DNA of 64,000 bases from Sporopachydermia quercuum (GCA_001599295.1 BCGN01000002.1:1302001-1366000), one strand, 5' to 3'; counted from the first letter of the stretch, positions 10,149 to 21,296 are shown. Notes: a model not told the origin generated them from the letters alone. Translations and numbers: made by a program.

Positions 10149-11498
10149 TTACTTGTTGTTAATTTCCTGTGTTGTGATTTTATTCTCCCGCTCATCTAGC
10201 AAAGTCTTGATCATTTCTGACTGTTCAACAACAATCTCTGACAATGCTGCTATTTGTTTGGTTAGATTGTCCTGTACGACTCGCGCATAACGAGCTTCTT
10301 TCCTCAAATCTAGTAGTAGCCTAGTAAGATCAGCATTTTTTGAGCCTTTTGCAGTTTTGGATGAATTTTCCGATAGAGTGGTTGATGGCCCAGTTTCTTT
10401 TGGTAATGATGTATCATCCCACTTCACGGCTTTCCTTCTTTTGATTGGAGGTTGGAGGTTCTCGACTTCAGTGCTATCGAATTGTAAACTGGGATTACTG
10501 AAGTTATCAAGTTTAACAACACTTGGTCTTAATTTCAAACAGGATTTGGTAGGTGATAAATCAGTAGTATTGTTTGCCGGTTTACCATTATCATTGAACA
10601 CATCTTCGTTATCGGCAAGTTCATCCTTCACCTCTATGTCTTCTGTTTCCACCGCTTTGAGCTTTGTTAGAAGGTTTGCTTTAGGATTGGAAATGCAATC
10701 TTTTTCTTGTGGGTTAATTGATTCATCTGTGGGCTCTGTATATGTGATCATCATTTGCTTTGCTTGTTCTTCAGACTCAGCAGAGAGATCTTGATTCACA
10801 TCTCCGTCTAACGTTTCTTCATCTATAGGTGGGCTAATTTGCTGTTTCCTATGTTTAGGAATACTTTTGCCTCGTAAGGATGTTAATCTAACCGGCGAAA
10901 GGGATGTAATGGGTCTGCTTTCTCTGGAGAACCTTGGTCGGTCAACAGAAAATAAAGACCTCTCTGATTTCTTAGCGTTGGCAGATAACAGTAGTCTGGC
11001 ATGAAACTTGTCGTCGTGAGAAATGGTAGCAGGTACATTAAATATACTAGGCTTCTGAGGAGTTATTGTCACTGTAAAATACTCGTTTTGCTGTCGTTTA
11101 CCTTTTAATTTTATGGGGCTTAGTTTGGAAGGAGGTTTAAGCAAGCCTTGTAGTTCAGGTCCTGACCGATTCTATTAAAATTAAGAGTTAGTATGTTGTT
11201 TTTTGAGACAGATTGCCTATGTAGATAGAATATCAAACGCCTTCATGCAACAGATGGAAATCAACTGGTCCGACTGAACTCCAACGCTTCTACCAATATT
11301 CTTTCCTCCAAGTTGTAACTATTTACGTACCCTGTTTCTAAATGGTGACACAGCTGCTTTCAAATTGTCATCCGTCTTACTTTCAGGATAAAGGTTATGT
11401 CTGTTGGTTGAAGATAGTACATTTGCTGTTGATTTCTTCTGAGGGCTTTCGCTTCTCTGAAGTCTTCCTCCTGCTATTGATAACCCTGTTGAATGCAT
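10149..11498 (-). CDS. Unrecognised protein with C-terminal coiled coil
   Basis: I do not recognise this gene. Two exons, 11498-11331 and 11171-10149, give 396 residues. The intron (11330-11172, 159 bases) has donor GTACGT and branch site TACTAAC; it joins ...PFRNR to NRSGPELQG in phase 0. The upstream frame stays open to 11534 but the first ATG is at 11498. Most of the protein is polar and Ser/Thr/Pro-rich, with several SP sites (SPQKK, SPVRL, SPTK) typical of CDK targets. Near residue 300 RRKAVKWDD fits the K/R-x-V-x-F/W docking pattern for PP1 phosphatase. The last 80 residues (from about LLLDLRKEARYARVV) look like a coiled coil. A cytoskeletal or spindle scaffold is possible, but that is inference only. 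The tail is convergent with the REX3 relic. Confidence 0.75.
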
Positions 11499-12846
11499 GG
11501 TTGTAGCTATTCTGATGTGCTTAGAATGATCCAATAAACGGATTATCTATAATTTATGTTTTATAAGTTCTTGATAATATGCTAGTGCAATAATAGTCTT
11601 CAACTGCTAGTTGAAGTGTGAAATAGTCTATTGCTATGGGGTACTTTGTTGTTTGGCGCTACTGGTATTTTGTTGTTTAAATTTCAATAATTCTACAATT
11701 TTTTGAATGTAAATCGTTTATTGCATTCATGCCAAACCTTTGCTACTCGCTATATTTATACTTCTTCACTTTCTTGAGTCTTCTCACTGCGTATACTTAT
11801 TGCTTTGTGCTTATTACTGTTGCTATTATAAGCAATCTGAGGATCTGCCTGCAACTCATCGTAGGGTCACAAGCAAAGGCTCCTTTTCATGTGATCGTCA
11901 TTTTATCAAAATGGTATTTATTTGAGCGTTTATAATATTCCTAAAAAGGATGTAATATAATAAAACTCCCATTTTGAAATGGTTGTCACGTCAACGAGAA
12001 CACAAATAAGTATGTAGGGAAACTTGAAGTCTGTTGCAATATTGTCACGTGTTTGTGACTACTTAACTAGTATATCACTGATTTTATGAGGAGACTCGAT
12101 GTATAACTCTTATTTGAATGAAAATTTTTAAATGATAAATTTGTGTGAAGCAGTTACACTTTTCTATTCTTGTTTATGGTAGCGATGAGAATGAATGTAC
12201 TGTGAATTGAAATATTACTGTTGATTTGAAGTTCGTGTAACTTTTTTGGGATTGCACTGGCGGACTTTTGTTTATTTGAGATATTCGAGTCGAGTAGTGT
12301 AGAGTATTAGTTGTTCATGGTTGTTGATTGAAGAACAATGTTGGTGATAGTCTGTCTAAGCTTGGTATTTAATGAACTAGTTCAATTATTTTTGGTGTAA
12401 AATAAGTGTGTAGATGTTGAAATGAGTCTTCTACAGCTCTATATATGAATTAGTCTGAATTGGAAACCAATAATTCATTAGTAAGGTAAGTTCAATGTTT
12501 TTCTTTCAAGATCGTCTTCGCTCAAGATGATAAGGCAAAGCTATTATTGATAATGAAATAAAGACCAATTGCTTGTTTATTATGATGATATTATGATATG
12601 TTGCTTGAAGATTAACGTCTATGTAAGCACAATGATTTCTCAATAGACTACAACGGTATCTGATATAAACAAGTATTGGTCCAAAGTCTTTGTTGTGGTG
12701 GTGATTAATGTATCTATTATTGAAGGCAAAGAGGTAACGCTCTTTGGTTATAAATACGTAATCATGATCAAATTTCTAACAAATAGTCAGAGAAGAGAAA
12801 ACATAATTTATTGACTAGAAACCTCATTATTAAGATATTTTCCATA
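11499..12846. other. Intergenic region between two divergent genes
   Basis: About 1.35 kb, AT-rich, serving as promoter for the coiled-coil gene and for SEN2. A CACGTG box lies at 12046-12051. The overlapping short open frames near 11729-11935 are hydrophobic by composition and have no recognisable family; I did not call them. Confidence 0.7.
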
Positions 12847-14055
12847 ATGAGTGCCTCGGTTCAAGAGTCTCCAATTAGGAGGAACAAAAGGACTCCATTA
12901 CATCAGCAGTATCCTGATCCTTTACCTATTAAAACGTATAACCTTCCTTTAATATCCCTTGATAATCCAATGACATTCTTACCATATATATACAAATTGG
13001 CTAAAATTCTGTATTCTGCATTCAGATCGACTAATGACGACCAAATATCTGTAAACGCAGATCTTAAATCACGTAATATGATTCTTGTTAGTATGGATAA
13101 AGATATGCAATTGTTATGGAAAATGGGTTTTTTCGGTAAAGGTAATCTTTCAAGATCTGAAGCTACTTGGAGAGGTAGAACAGCAAGAAGATTAGGACTT
13201 TTCACTGAAGATAAATTATCACCAGAAGAAATCACTGCTTTGAGACGGAAACAAAGAGCTGATTTCAAAACTCTGAGGGCGAACGTCGAAATTTACACTA
13301 TTCAACTGAGGAAAAAAGTCGATGCTGGTGAAATTACTGCACAAGAAATGGGATCTATGGTTGAGAAAGCGGAAGCTGAATTGTCGAGACCAATGGGAGG
13401 TTATGTTGATGCTCAAGAATTGTTAAATGAGTCTCTGAAGGATCAAGTTGTTGATAGAGCTAAATGGAGAAATGAAGATAAGGTTATTGTTAATGAGGTC
13501 AACGCAGTTACTGATTTGGAGAAGCTAGAATTAATGCCGTGTGAAGCTTTCTTTCTTAGTTATGCAGTGAATATTCTCCAGGTTTCATATAACAATAAAC
13601 AACTGGATCATTCAGAACTGTTCTTGAAGCTTTGTCGGTCTTACTTGCCTGATGATGGTTTCATCATTTACTACATAGCGTATCATTATTATCGATCTCT
13701 AGGCTGGTGTGTCCGTTCTGGTGTGAAATTTGGTTCAGATTTTTTGTTGTACAAGAGAGGGCCACCATTTTCCCATGCTGAGTTTGCAGTGATTATTTTA
13801 CCTCAGAGCAAGAATAAAGAACAAATAAATAAGATCAATGGGAAACCTTGGAACTGGACAACTAATATTTCAAGAGTCATTGGTGGTGCTAAGAAGACGT
13901 TGGTCTTTTGTTATGTTGAATATCCTGATGATATCTCGCAGTATAAGACTCTTGTCGAAGATAAACCAGTGATTGATTTTCCTTCATTTTTGAGGGCCTA
14001 TAAAGTGACGGATATTGTATATAGACGATGGGTTCCCAACCGTAATCGGGACTGA
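12847..14055 (+). CDS. SEN2: tRNA-splicing endonuclease catalytic subunit Sen2
   Basis: Sen2 cuts the 5' exon-intron junction of pre-tRNAs within the Sen2-Sen34-Sen15-Sen54 complex, which in yeasts sits on the mitochondrial surface. The product is 402 residues from the ATG at 12847 (Saccharomyces Sen2 is 377). The frame is open twelve codons further up but without an ATG. The C-terminal endonuclease fold is clear: YHYYRSLGWCVRSGVKFG, then the YKRGPPFSHAEFAV loop with the catalytic Tyr and His, and a later RVIGGAKKTLVF carrying the expected Lys. The upstream helix-rich part (KMGFFGKGNLSRSEATW) is also a fungal Sen2 hallmark. Single exon. Confidence 0.93.
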   Translation: MSASVQESPIRRNKRTPLHQQYPDPLPIKTYNLPLISLDNPMTFLPYIYKLAKILYSAFRSTNDDQISVNADLKSRNMILVSMDKDMQLLWKMGFFGKGNLSRSEATWRGRTARRLGLFTEDKLSPEEITALRRKQRADFKTLRANVEIYTIQLRKKVDAGEITAQEMGSMVEKAEAELSRPMGGYVDAQELLNESLKDQVVDRAKWRNEDKVIVNEVNAVTDLEKLELMPCEAFFLSYAVNILQVSYNNKQLDHSELFLKLCRSYLPDDGFIIYYIAYHYYRSLGWCVRSGVKFGSDFLLYKRGPPFSHAEFAVIILPQSKNKEQINKINGKPWNWTTNISRVIGGAKKTLVFCYVEYPDDISQYKTLVEDKPVIDFPSFLRAYKVTDIVYRRWVPNRNRD

Positions 14056-14251
14056 TTTTTCTCTGAGTGTTTTAGTATGTTTATGGTTCATGATTTTAAC
14101 GAAGTGTATTATAGTATGTTAAATATGGTATGTCATAAGTTATATTATTTGCTCTATCAATTATCCTGTTTTTATTGTAGACACTATGTCTCATTAAATA
14201 GTATCCATGCAACCTATCGTACGTAGTATGCAAAAATGTTTTGCTCATTGA

Positions 14252-14774
14252 TCAAGCAGATATCTTTCCTAGGGAAAGTTGCTCTACATAGCCGCAATCT
14301 CGTTGGCCTTTTACTCGCACTTTGCTAGCCTTCTCGTGGCTCACATCATATGGTGAAACACCTTTCACATCAACGTATGCGGGTTTAGAGATGCATACAT
14401 AGGACTTTCCACCTGGTAGAGTGCATTTTAACTGTGAGGAAGGAAAAGGACAAGGACAGTCTAGTGGTTTGTCAACACAGGCAAATGTGTCGCGGCACAG
14501 ATATTTGTTACATTCAGCTAATGATATATTTAGTTAGTGAGATATGTTATTCATGGCACCTCTATGTAGAATATTATTGATGACATCCTTATTCAATGAC
14601 AAGATAACCCATGATTATGCAATGCAGCTTCAATAACAAAGAGAACTTACAGTTTTCATATATTGACTCAAATCTATCATAGTTTGGTGTATTGTCTTTT
14701 CCATGTGCTTGGCCAAAAATATAACTACCCAGTAGTAACATTGACAGTATTATGGATGATATGCTATACTTCAT
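14252..14774 (-). CDS. LCL2: Lcl2-like secretory-pathway protein
   Basis: LCL2 is a small ER/secretory protein linked in yeast to ER-associated degradation and chronological lifespan; its biochemistry is unknown. Two exons, 14774-14651 and 14517-14252, encode 129 residues. The intron (14650-14518) has donor GTAAGT and branch CACTAAC. Exon 1 gives a signal peptide (hydrophobic SSIILSMLLLGSYIFG, residues 6-21). Exon 2 gives the family's Cys pattern: YLCRDTFACV, then DCPCPFPSSQLKCTLPGGK and YVCISKP. The end is longer than the core motif, with a Lys/Arg-rich stretch and one more Cys. Divergent from the DUF202 gene. Confidence 0.85.
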
Positions 14775-15455
14775 TTTGATTTTCAGAGAAAGATTGCTGA
14801 AGAAAAGCTTTGATACTCTTTAGGATTTCAAATCAAAGCGGTAAACGTCAACTTGTGTAACAAGCAAGGTGGCTATTTATTTACCATAATTCAAACTAAT
14901 TGTACTATGAAGCTATCATGAATATAAATCAATCTTTTCCTTATAAGAATATCTGGCGCAAAGGAAGTGAAAAATTAAGCCTACGTGTAATATGCGATAA
15001 TATGCAATGCAGTGATATGCAAATAGTATGTGTGTTCTGACATGGAATTGATATTCATGTGTGGTGCATAATTATGCATACTATTGGAAACTCTACTGGG
15101 TAAGCCCAGAATGTCAGAAATCTAGGAATATAGATAGTGTTGATAACAAAGTAGATGATCAATTAGATCGTAATTCATGTTCATGCCGCCCATTAAGTAT
15201 TTGTTGCAAGCACCAGACTTCCTGTTGAATATTTCAAGTTGCTGGAAGAAATCTCTCGTTAAGTTGGCAAAGTGATGATTTTTCTTTAAGGCCATCTCTA
15301 TTTGCCAGTAGTAGTAATTTCATTATCGAACCGGCGCGATAAGAGGAATGATATTTATCATGCTCTGAAGACATCAAGTGAACTAAATAATACTCCAAAC
15401 TAGCTGCTGATAGCTGGTATGATTTTGTTGACTCTGATAACGATAATTGTTTGAA
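14775..15455. other. Intergenic region
   Basis: Promoter space between LCL2 and the DUF202 gene. It contains a cluster of ATATGC(A/G) words at about 14989-15030 and 15066-15080. A minus-strand open frame at 15234-15467 has no recognisable family and overlaps the DUF202 start. Confidence 0.6.
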
Positions 15456-15878
15456 ATGGGGTTCCAAAGTCTTCTATCCAAAGTGCTTGTTGATACAAAG
15501 ACAAATGAAAACACTGTTATGAGGAATCATCTGGCATTGGAAAGAACTTACCTTACTTACATTAGGAACAGTTTGGGAGCTCTTGTTACAGGTATATTTA
15601 TTCTACAATTGTTTCTGATTGAAACTCCTTCCAATTCTGAAAATTCATCAAAAGAAAAAGTAGCTTCCAATCAAAAGATAGCTGGTAAAACTTTGGCAAT
15701 TGGTTACATCTTGTGTGCTTCGTTAAGTGTGATTGTAGGATCAACGAGATTTTACAAAGTCGATAGTAAAATGAGTGTTAAGAAGTTCCCTCTGGGATCC
15801 ACTTTGATATTATTGATGTTCATCATCGAGATGTCGATGCTAATTGTATGTTTTATTATTGTTATGCTATTTAGTTGA
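15456..15878 (+). CDS. DUF202-family small membrane protein
   Basis: A 140-residue membrane protein of the DUF202 (YidH-like) family. The family signature RNHLALERTYLTYIRNS lies at about residues 24-40, just before the first of three hydrophobic spans: ALVTGIFILQLFLIE, LAIGYILCASLSVIVGS and STLILLMFIIEMSMLIVCF. The function is unknown; fungal relatives are predicted vacuolar or plasma-membrane proteins. The start at 15456 is the first ATG in frame. The gene converges on PHB1 with about 180 bases between stops. Confidence 0.85.
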   Translation: MGFQSLLSKVLVDTKTNENTVMRNHLALERTYLTYIRNSLGALVTGIFILQLFLIETPSNSENSSKEKVASNQKIAGKTLAIGYILCASLSVIVGSTRFYKVDSKMSVKKFPLGSTLILLMFIIEMSMLIVCFIIVMLFS

Positions 15879-16057
15879 TTCAATATATCTACGGCTTTGG
15901 ATTATCATTCCTAAAAATTCCTTTTGAAGTAAATATAGATTTTATGTACATAAATAAATAAACTTGAAATCATCTACCTAATAACTATTGAATAGTCATT
16001 TCATTATCAATTGAGTTGGTCAGATATTGTTTATATAAATTTTCTTTGGATGATTGT

Positions 16058-17058
16058 TTAACGACCTAAGTTGAGCAATAAAGAAGAAGGTGTGCTACCT
16101 TGGCCACCAGAACTTGAACCTGAAGGCAAGTATGTAACGTTTCCTGATTTAGCAAGAGTACTAGCAATTTCTTTGGAAGCTTCAATACGTCTGATCAACA
16201 ATAAACCATCACCCGCTTTATCAAGAGCTTTAGAAATGTGTTCTGCGGCTTCAGCTTCACCCTCAGCTCTGATAACGGAAGCTTGTCTCTCTTGTTCAGC
16301 TTTCTGCACAATAAACAATGCTCTTTCAGCATCTTGTTGAGCGATTTGCTTTTGCTCAACAGCTTTAGTGAACTCTTTACCAAATGTCATATGAGTTATG
16401 GAAACATCTTCTAAATGAATATGAAACTCTTGTGCTCTTTTATTCAATTCCTCTCTGATTCTGCTGGATACAACTTCTCTTTGAGTGATTAGTTCTGCCG
16501 CGTCAAATTGAGCTACAACACTCTTTAGAATTTCATTTCCAATTGATGGTAGCACTCTTTCATCATAATCTAAACCTAATGACTGATAAATGGTAGGCAA
16601 ATATAAAACATCAGGTCTGTGAAGCACACGTAAGTTGAGAGAAACTGTTTGCAAATCTTTACTACCGGTAGTCGTAGAGATAGATCTTGGTTTGGTTCTA
16701 ACATCAAAGAAAATGGCCTTCTGAAGACCAGGAACTAAGAAATGAGTTCCTTCACCAACAACAACCTGCTTCACACCCGATAGCCTATCAAAAATGACTG
16801 CTCTTTGACCTCCCTTCACATCGTACATGGCGTAAGGCACCACTGAAAAGCCAATTATAGCAGGTGCAGCGATCTCTATCCGTTTGTTAGTTAACTCTTA
16901 GATCATATTAATTGACGACAAATATTCCAATTCTTCAAAGTAACACTTTAGATCATTTAATCGTTTTCTAACAACAAACAATCGTCACCCACCATCAATA
17001 AATTCGCCCTGAGAAATCATTACTTACTTGAAAGAAAACCAAGAATACGTTCAGCCAT
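16058..17058 (-). CDS. PHB1: Prohibitin 1
   Basis: Phb1 forms the ring-shaped prohibitin complex of the mitochondrial inner membrane with Phb2; it holds newly made proteins and restrains the m-AAA protease. Two exons, 17058-17028 and 16875-16058, give 282 residues (Saccharomyces: 287). The intron (17027-16876, 152 bases) has donor GTAAGT and branch TTAACTAAC, and splits codon 11 in phase 1. Exon 1 plus the start of exon 2 encode the hydrophobic membrane anchor ([19 protein letters not shown]). The PHB core follows: [56 protein letters not shown] coiled coil with [13 protein letters not shown] comes next, then the typical C-terminal LLLNLGR. Confidence 0.97.
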
Positions 17059-17513
17059 ATTTACTACTTAAAATCCTTTTATTCTCAACAGTTGATCAAG
17101 ATTGATGGCATCAGCTGATTTATGATAACTATCAATTATGAAAAGATAAAAAGTAACAATTGGATCGGTTCATAAGTAGTATCCAAGGTTTGTCATCTAC
17201 AAGTATGGGTTTCTATATTATTGCCTGGTAAAATTCACCCTAACTTGTGGCAATTCAATCATCGCATAAACCACACCCAAGCACCAAAAAGGTTACATGA
17301 GAAATAGAGTTTTTATATGCGCACGTGATTCGAAAATGATTTGATTTACGATTATGTAATCCTTAAGTGATATTTACAAACTGTAGACTACCTAAAACTG
17401 ATAAGTTAAGTAATGGATGAACTACGTTCTAGTTAAACATTTAAAATTGATATACATACAGAACATATACCAGTTAAATAACAAACAGATTAATTCATAA
17501 CTATAAATATTCG
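17059..17513. other. Intergenic region upstream of PHB1
   Basis: PHB1 promoter and VPS17 3' flank. A CACGTG box is at 17322-17327. I see no gene. Confidence 0.6.
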
Positions 17514-19178
17514 CTAGAAAGTGGAACCGGCCAAAAGGGAAGCAGCATTTCTAGCATCAACAGCATTCTCAGCATTTTCAACATCATTATCAAAACCTGC
17601 ATTAGTTTCATTAATACTGTCCTCAAGAGCTGGTGGAACTTCAGAAAGAGGTCTCTTAGGTACAATTTCGTTACCACTATCAGTCAATGATACAGCTCTA
17701 GTCCTTCTATCTCCACTCCAACTATCTCCACTCCAACTATCTCCTTCTGGTCCTTGACTAGCCAGATTTCCACCGGAAGGAGTATTATACGATCCTTTAG
17801 ATGTGCGTTTAGGATATGATTCTCTTCCCAACCTACTGAGTCCACCATTGGAATCAACAGCTCTAACATCGTGCCGAATTGATTCCCATGTAGAAAGTTT
17901 TTTCCTTTCTGATTCAATCACCTTCAAGGTCATCTCATTAAAGTAACCTCTAATTGATTGCTCAAAGGTTTCCATATACTTCTTCTTTTCTACTAACATA
18001 TTCTCTGTTACTCGCTTCACTTTTGCAGTTAATTCTTCTTCTGCCTGTGTAGCTTCTTCTAAAGAGGCAATAGCTTCATCAACCTTCAGTGGATTAATAT
18101 TTGAGCTTCCTTTCAATTTTGATGCAGTACTGTGTTTGGCTTTAGTATTACTTTGTGCAGCAATCAATTCTCTCATCAGCAGGTGTCTATTTGTCAATGC
18201 TTCTTTGGCTACATATGCATCCTGAGCTAACCATGAAATTCCATCACCTAAAGTGGCCATCTCAGCAGTAGCATCAATAGATTCCAGATCTCCAATCAGA
18301 GTCAACGTCTTTCCTAATTTATTCCACATATTTACCATTCCAGGATGTGTGAATTCAAGATCTGATAAGTTGGTGAATTTTGCTCCTAATTCATTCTCAG
18401 CAACACCTAGACTTCGCTTAGCCTTGGTGACTTTCTCTAGCTTATGAGCAAATTCTTGACCATGGAGATAAATATTCTTCACCAAGGGTCTGAAATCAGC
18501 TAATTCTACTGTTTCATCGTAAGGAGGCTGAAATTGCTTCAATGTTTTACGTCTTAAACCTGTTGCAGGAGGTTTCTTCTTATAAACAGGAGAATAACCA
18601 AAGTCGCTTTCAACGAAGTAGATAAACTCTTCATCTCTCATTAGTACAGGATTCGAGCTTACTCGATCTAACCATATTTGCATGTTTTTGATTACTCTTG
18701 TTTCATCTTCTTCTGTTCCTAATCCTGCTGATGTGCTGGCTGGAGGGACACTTGGAACAAAGCATTCAGGATTGGCACCATTGAGATGTTGAAAAAATTT
18801 CACTATTTCAGGATGAGTTCTACGAACATCTTTGAACACTGTATTGCGAAATCGAGGAAGATTGGTATGCACGTCAAACTTGTAGATAGTTTCCTTCTTA
18901 CTGGTCCGTTCCAAGTCTGTAATTCGTATTATCAGCTTATATTTCTTTCTTGGTTTCTTGGGAGTTGAATCAGCCGCAGGATTCTGTGTGGGTTGACTTT
19001 GTTCATTTTCTTGAGATTCTGCTTGTTGATCCGATACATGATTCCTTTCTTGGTCAGTACTCTCTATGCCTTGTTCTGGTACTTCTGTAGCTGCTTCTGT
19101 TTCTGAAGAAGTGATATTTGGGTCATCTGATGAAAATGGGTTGAATGATTCGGGATCATACGGAACTGCTGACGCCAT
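17514..19178 (-). CDS. VPS17: Retromer sorting nexin Vps17
   Basis: Vps17 pairs with Vps5 to form the membrane-bending SNX-BAR part of retromer, which recycles Vps10 from endosome to Golgi. The product is 554 residues from the ATG at 19178 (Saccharomyces: 551); the frame continues upstream without another ATG. Order: an acidic, Gln/Glu-rich tail (about 1-75); a PX domain (about 76-205) with FRNTVFKDVRRTHPEI, the Pro-rich loop and FIYFVESDFGYSP; then a BAR-type helical region (about 230-435) with ENMLVEKKKYMETFEQS; then a disordered tail. The PX lacks the usual Arg-Arg-Tyr lipid motif, as in Vps17 and unlike Vps5, which supports the assignment. The tail carries a short tandem repeat (SWSGD) from a 15-base repeat near 17709-17745. 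Single exon. Confidence 0.88.
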   Translation of the reverse strand: MASAVPYDPESFNPFSSDDPNITSSETEAATEVPEQGIESTDQERNHVSDQQAESQENEQSQPTQNPAADSTPKKPRKKYKLIIRITDLERTSKKETIYKFDVHTNLPRFRNTVFKDVRRTHPEIVKFFQHLNGANPECFVPSVPPASTSAGLGTEEDETRVIKNMQIWLDRVSSNPVLMRDEEFIYFVESDFGYSPVYKKKPPATGLRRKTLKQFQPPYDETVELADFRPLVKNIYLHGQEFAHKLEKVTKAKRSLGVAENELGAKFTNLSDLEFTHPGMVNMWNKLGKTLTLIGDLESIDATAEMATLGDGISWLAQDAYVAKEALTNRHLLMRELIAAQSNTKAKHSTASKLKGSSNINPLKVDEAIASLEEATQAEEELTAKVKRVTENMLVEKKKYMETFEQSIRGYFNEMTLKVIESERKKLSTWESIRHDVRAVDSNGGLSRLGRESYPKRTSKGSYNTPSGGNLASQGPEGDSWSGDSWSGDRRTRAVSLTDSGNEIVPKRPLSEVPPALEDSINETNAGFDNDVENAENAVDARNAASLLAGSTF

Positions 19179-19937
19179 TTTGATGGATTTTTGAACGAAA
19201 AAGTTGGAAATGAATACTTCCAGCAAATGATTTTATAACTCTAGCTTTTGAAGGGTGATTTTTTCCAAATACTTAGTATTTCTCCCAATCTATCATGTTC
19301 TGATATATGGGGTTAACTGGGGTATCTGTTCTGCTTATCAGTGCTTGTAGAGTGGTAGGATATCGATCAATCCTGAAACCTGTAAACCAAGCTTAAAACT
19401 ATAATAGACTGCCAGAATATACTATTGACTTCCAATTGCCTCCTACCAATTCCTTGTATCAAATAGCCTGGCAATTGACGCATTATTCACGTTAATGTCT
19501 ACTGATTCACATCTACCTTTCATACAATGAATAGGGAGAGATCGGATATTGTGGTGGCTCCGATTCTTGAAGAATGGGTGTTTGTTGCCTAAAGGGTCTT
19601 CTTGATTGAATTATAATAAATGATTATGTGATATTAAAAGAGTTCACGATCTCTAGCATAGCGTCTCATTTCATCTCATGTTTTCACTTACTGTGCTTTG
19701 TGCTACCTATTTTGAGACAAGTCTTATTGTTCTTCTATTAGTCGATTAGTTAGTCATAGGTACCATAACATTGAGAAGAGAATGTATTGAATAGACAAAA
19801 AGATTTCTACATGATAAAAATTGATATAATAGTGCATTAATAGGTTCTTTTGTCTACTATGGACTTTTTTTTGAGAGAATTGATCGTTTAGGAGGTTTCT
19901 TTTTGAAGGTTATAGGTACCAGGTAAGAAACAGATCA
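19179..19937. other. Intergenic region between VPS17 and the HAD phosphatase gene
   Basis: Divergent promoter region, AT-rich. I see no gene and no strong motif. Confidence 0.6.
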
Positions 19938-21018
19938 ATGATGGCTAGATACGTTTTGAGTGCTGTTAAAGCAAATGAAGTTCCGATCAAAGGAGTGATC
20001 TTTGATATGGATGGAACTTTATGTAAAGCTCAGGTATGGAGGAGTTGCTAGAAATCTGATAAAACAGTAGCCTACTGGTTTTGGGATACGATAGAGCTAA
20101 TTGGTATACATATATTTGTGTACATGCACTAACATACTCTCTAGACATGGATGTTTAGTAAGTGGAATGAGGAGACAAACAGTTAGTTGATGGATAACTT
20201 ATAATTCATTCCTAACAAGTAGTATCATGGAGTTTTTGTGAATAATATTTTTAATATTCTAACGGTTAGCGGTTTACAGGAGCCATGAGAGATGCTTTGA
20301 ACATATCAGATACGATTGATATTATTGATTACATCCACAGCCTACCTTGTGAGTATGACCAAGAAGCAGCACATGATAAGATTATTGCAATTGAAAGAAA
20401 AGCAATGAATGAGATGCAACCACGGGAAGGTCTCATTGAATTGATGCAAGTATGTTGATATTTGTTCTCGGCTTTAGATCATTTCTGCTGCTATGTTTGA
20501 TTCTGTTATGAATCTCTTTTCAATGTTCTTTTTTATTAACAAGACAAGTACCTTGAATCAAAGAACATTCCTAAATCTATTTGTACAAGAAATATGCCTA
20601 CTCCTGTGAATTATTTGTTAAAAAATTTCTTGAAAGATTTCCATTTTGATCCAATAATCACAAGAGAGTTTTACCCACCAAAGCCAAAACCAGACCCTAT
20701 TTTGAAAATTTCTGAGGATTGGGGTGTCGATCCGAAATCTGTTATAATGGTTGGTGATTCTTTAGATGATATGAGAGCAGGATATTCTGCTGGCTCGGCG
20801 ACAATACTTATAGAAACAGATGCAAATGAATCTGTTAAAACAAGGCCAGAGACTGGCGTAGTAGTTAAGAGGTATGCTGACGAGAGACAACTCATTGATG
20901 AGCTGATTCGGTACAATTGCTGCAGTTACANTTATACTTGATGCTAACATGTTTCTGTAGATTAGATGATTTGATTGGTTTACTAGAGAAAGGGTTTGAA
21001 CCAAAAAACATAGAGTGA
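19938..21018 (+). CDS. HAD-family phosphatase (YOR131C-like), five exons
   Basis: A haloacid-dehalogenase phosphatase resembling Saccharomyces YOR131C (218 residues), whose substrate is not known to me. Exons: 19938-20033, 20145-20157, 20280-20449, 20549-20871 and 20961-21018, giving 219 residues. Motif I is VIFDMDGTL (exon 1), motif II lies in CTRNMPTP, motif III Lys in PKPKPDP and motif IV in IMVGDSLDDMRAG. Exon 2 is only 13 bases and supplies TWMF, matching WMF in the yeast protein. Intron 3 appears to skip an AG at 20542-20543 that is too close to the TATTAAC branch, using CAAG at 20545-20548; this gives LIELMQYLESKN, collinear with yeast. The last intron could start at 20872 (GTATGC) or 39 bases later (GTACAA); both keep frame, and I prefer the first. 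One N at 20931. Confidence 0.88.
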
Positions 21019-21296
21019 TGAAGCGATGGATAGTTAGCATTGCTTATCATGACATGATTTGGAAGGAAATAGAAAGCATCAAAAGAATACACAGTTGTTT
21101 GTTTAGATCATGAATAAATAACAGATAGAAACCTGAAACCTGATATTTGGAAGTTGAAAATTACTAGTAGTTATAAGAATATGGTATATTGGTTGTAATT
21201 ATATGAACAGATAGTATACTCTCTATTAACTTTGCATTGTGGATCTTCGTATTTCATTAAGCTTTCCGCATAATACTTTCACAACTATTTCCTTGC

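Noticed and set aside
11729-11935. Small hydrophobic open frames upstream of SEN2
   Set aside because: Two overlapping frames in AT-rich DNA, no family, no conserved start context; expected by chance.
15234-15467. Minus-strand frame of 77 codons
   Set aside because: Starts by antisense overlap with the DUF202 gene and shows no recognisable motif.
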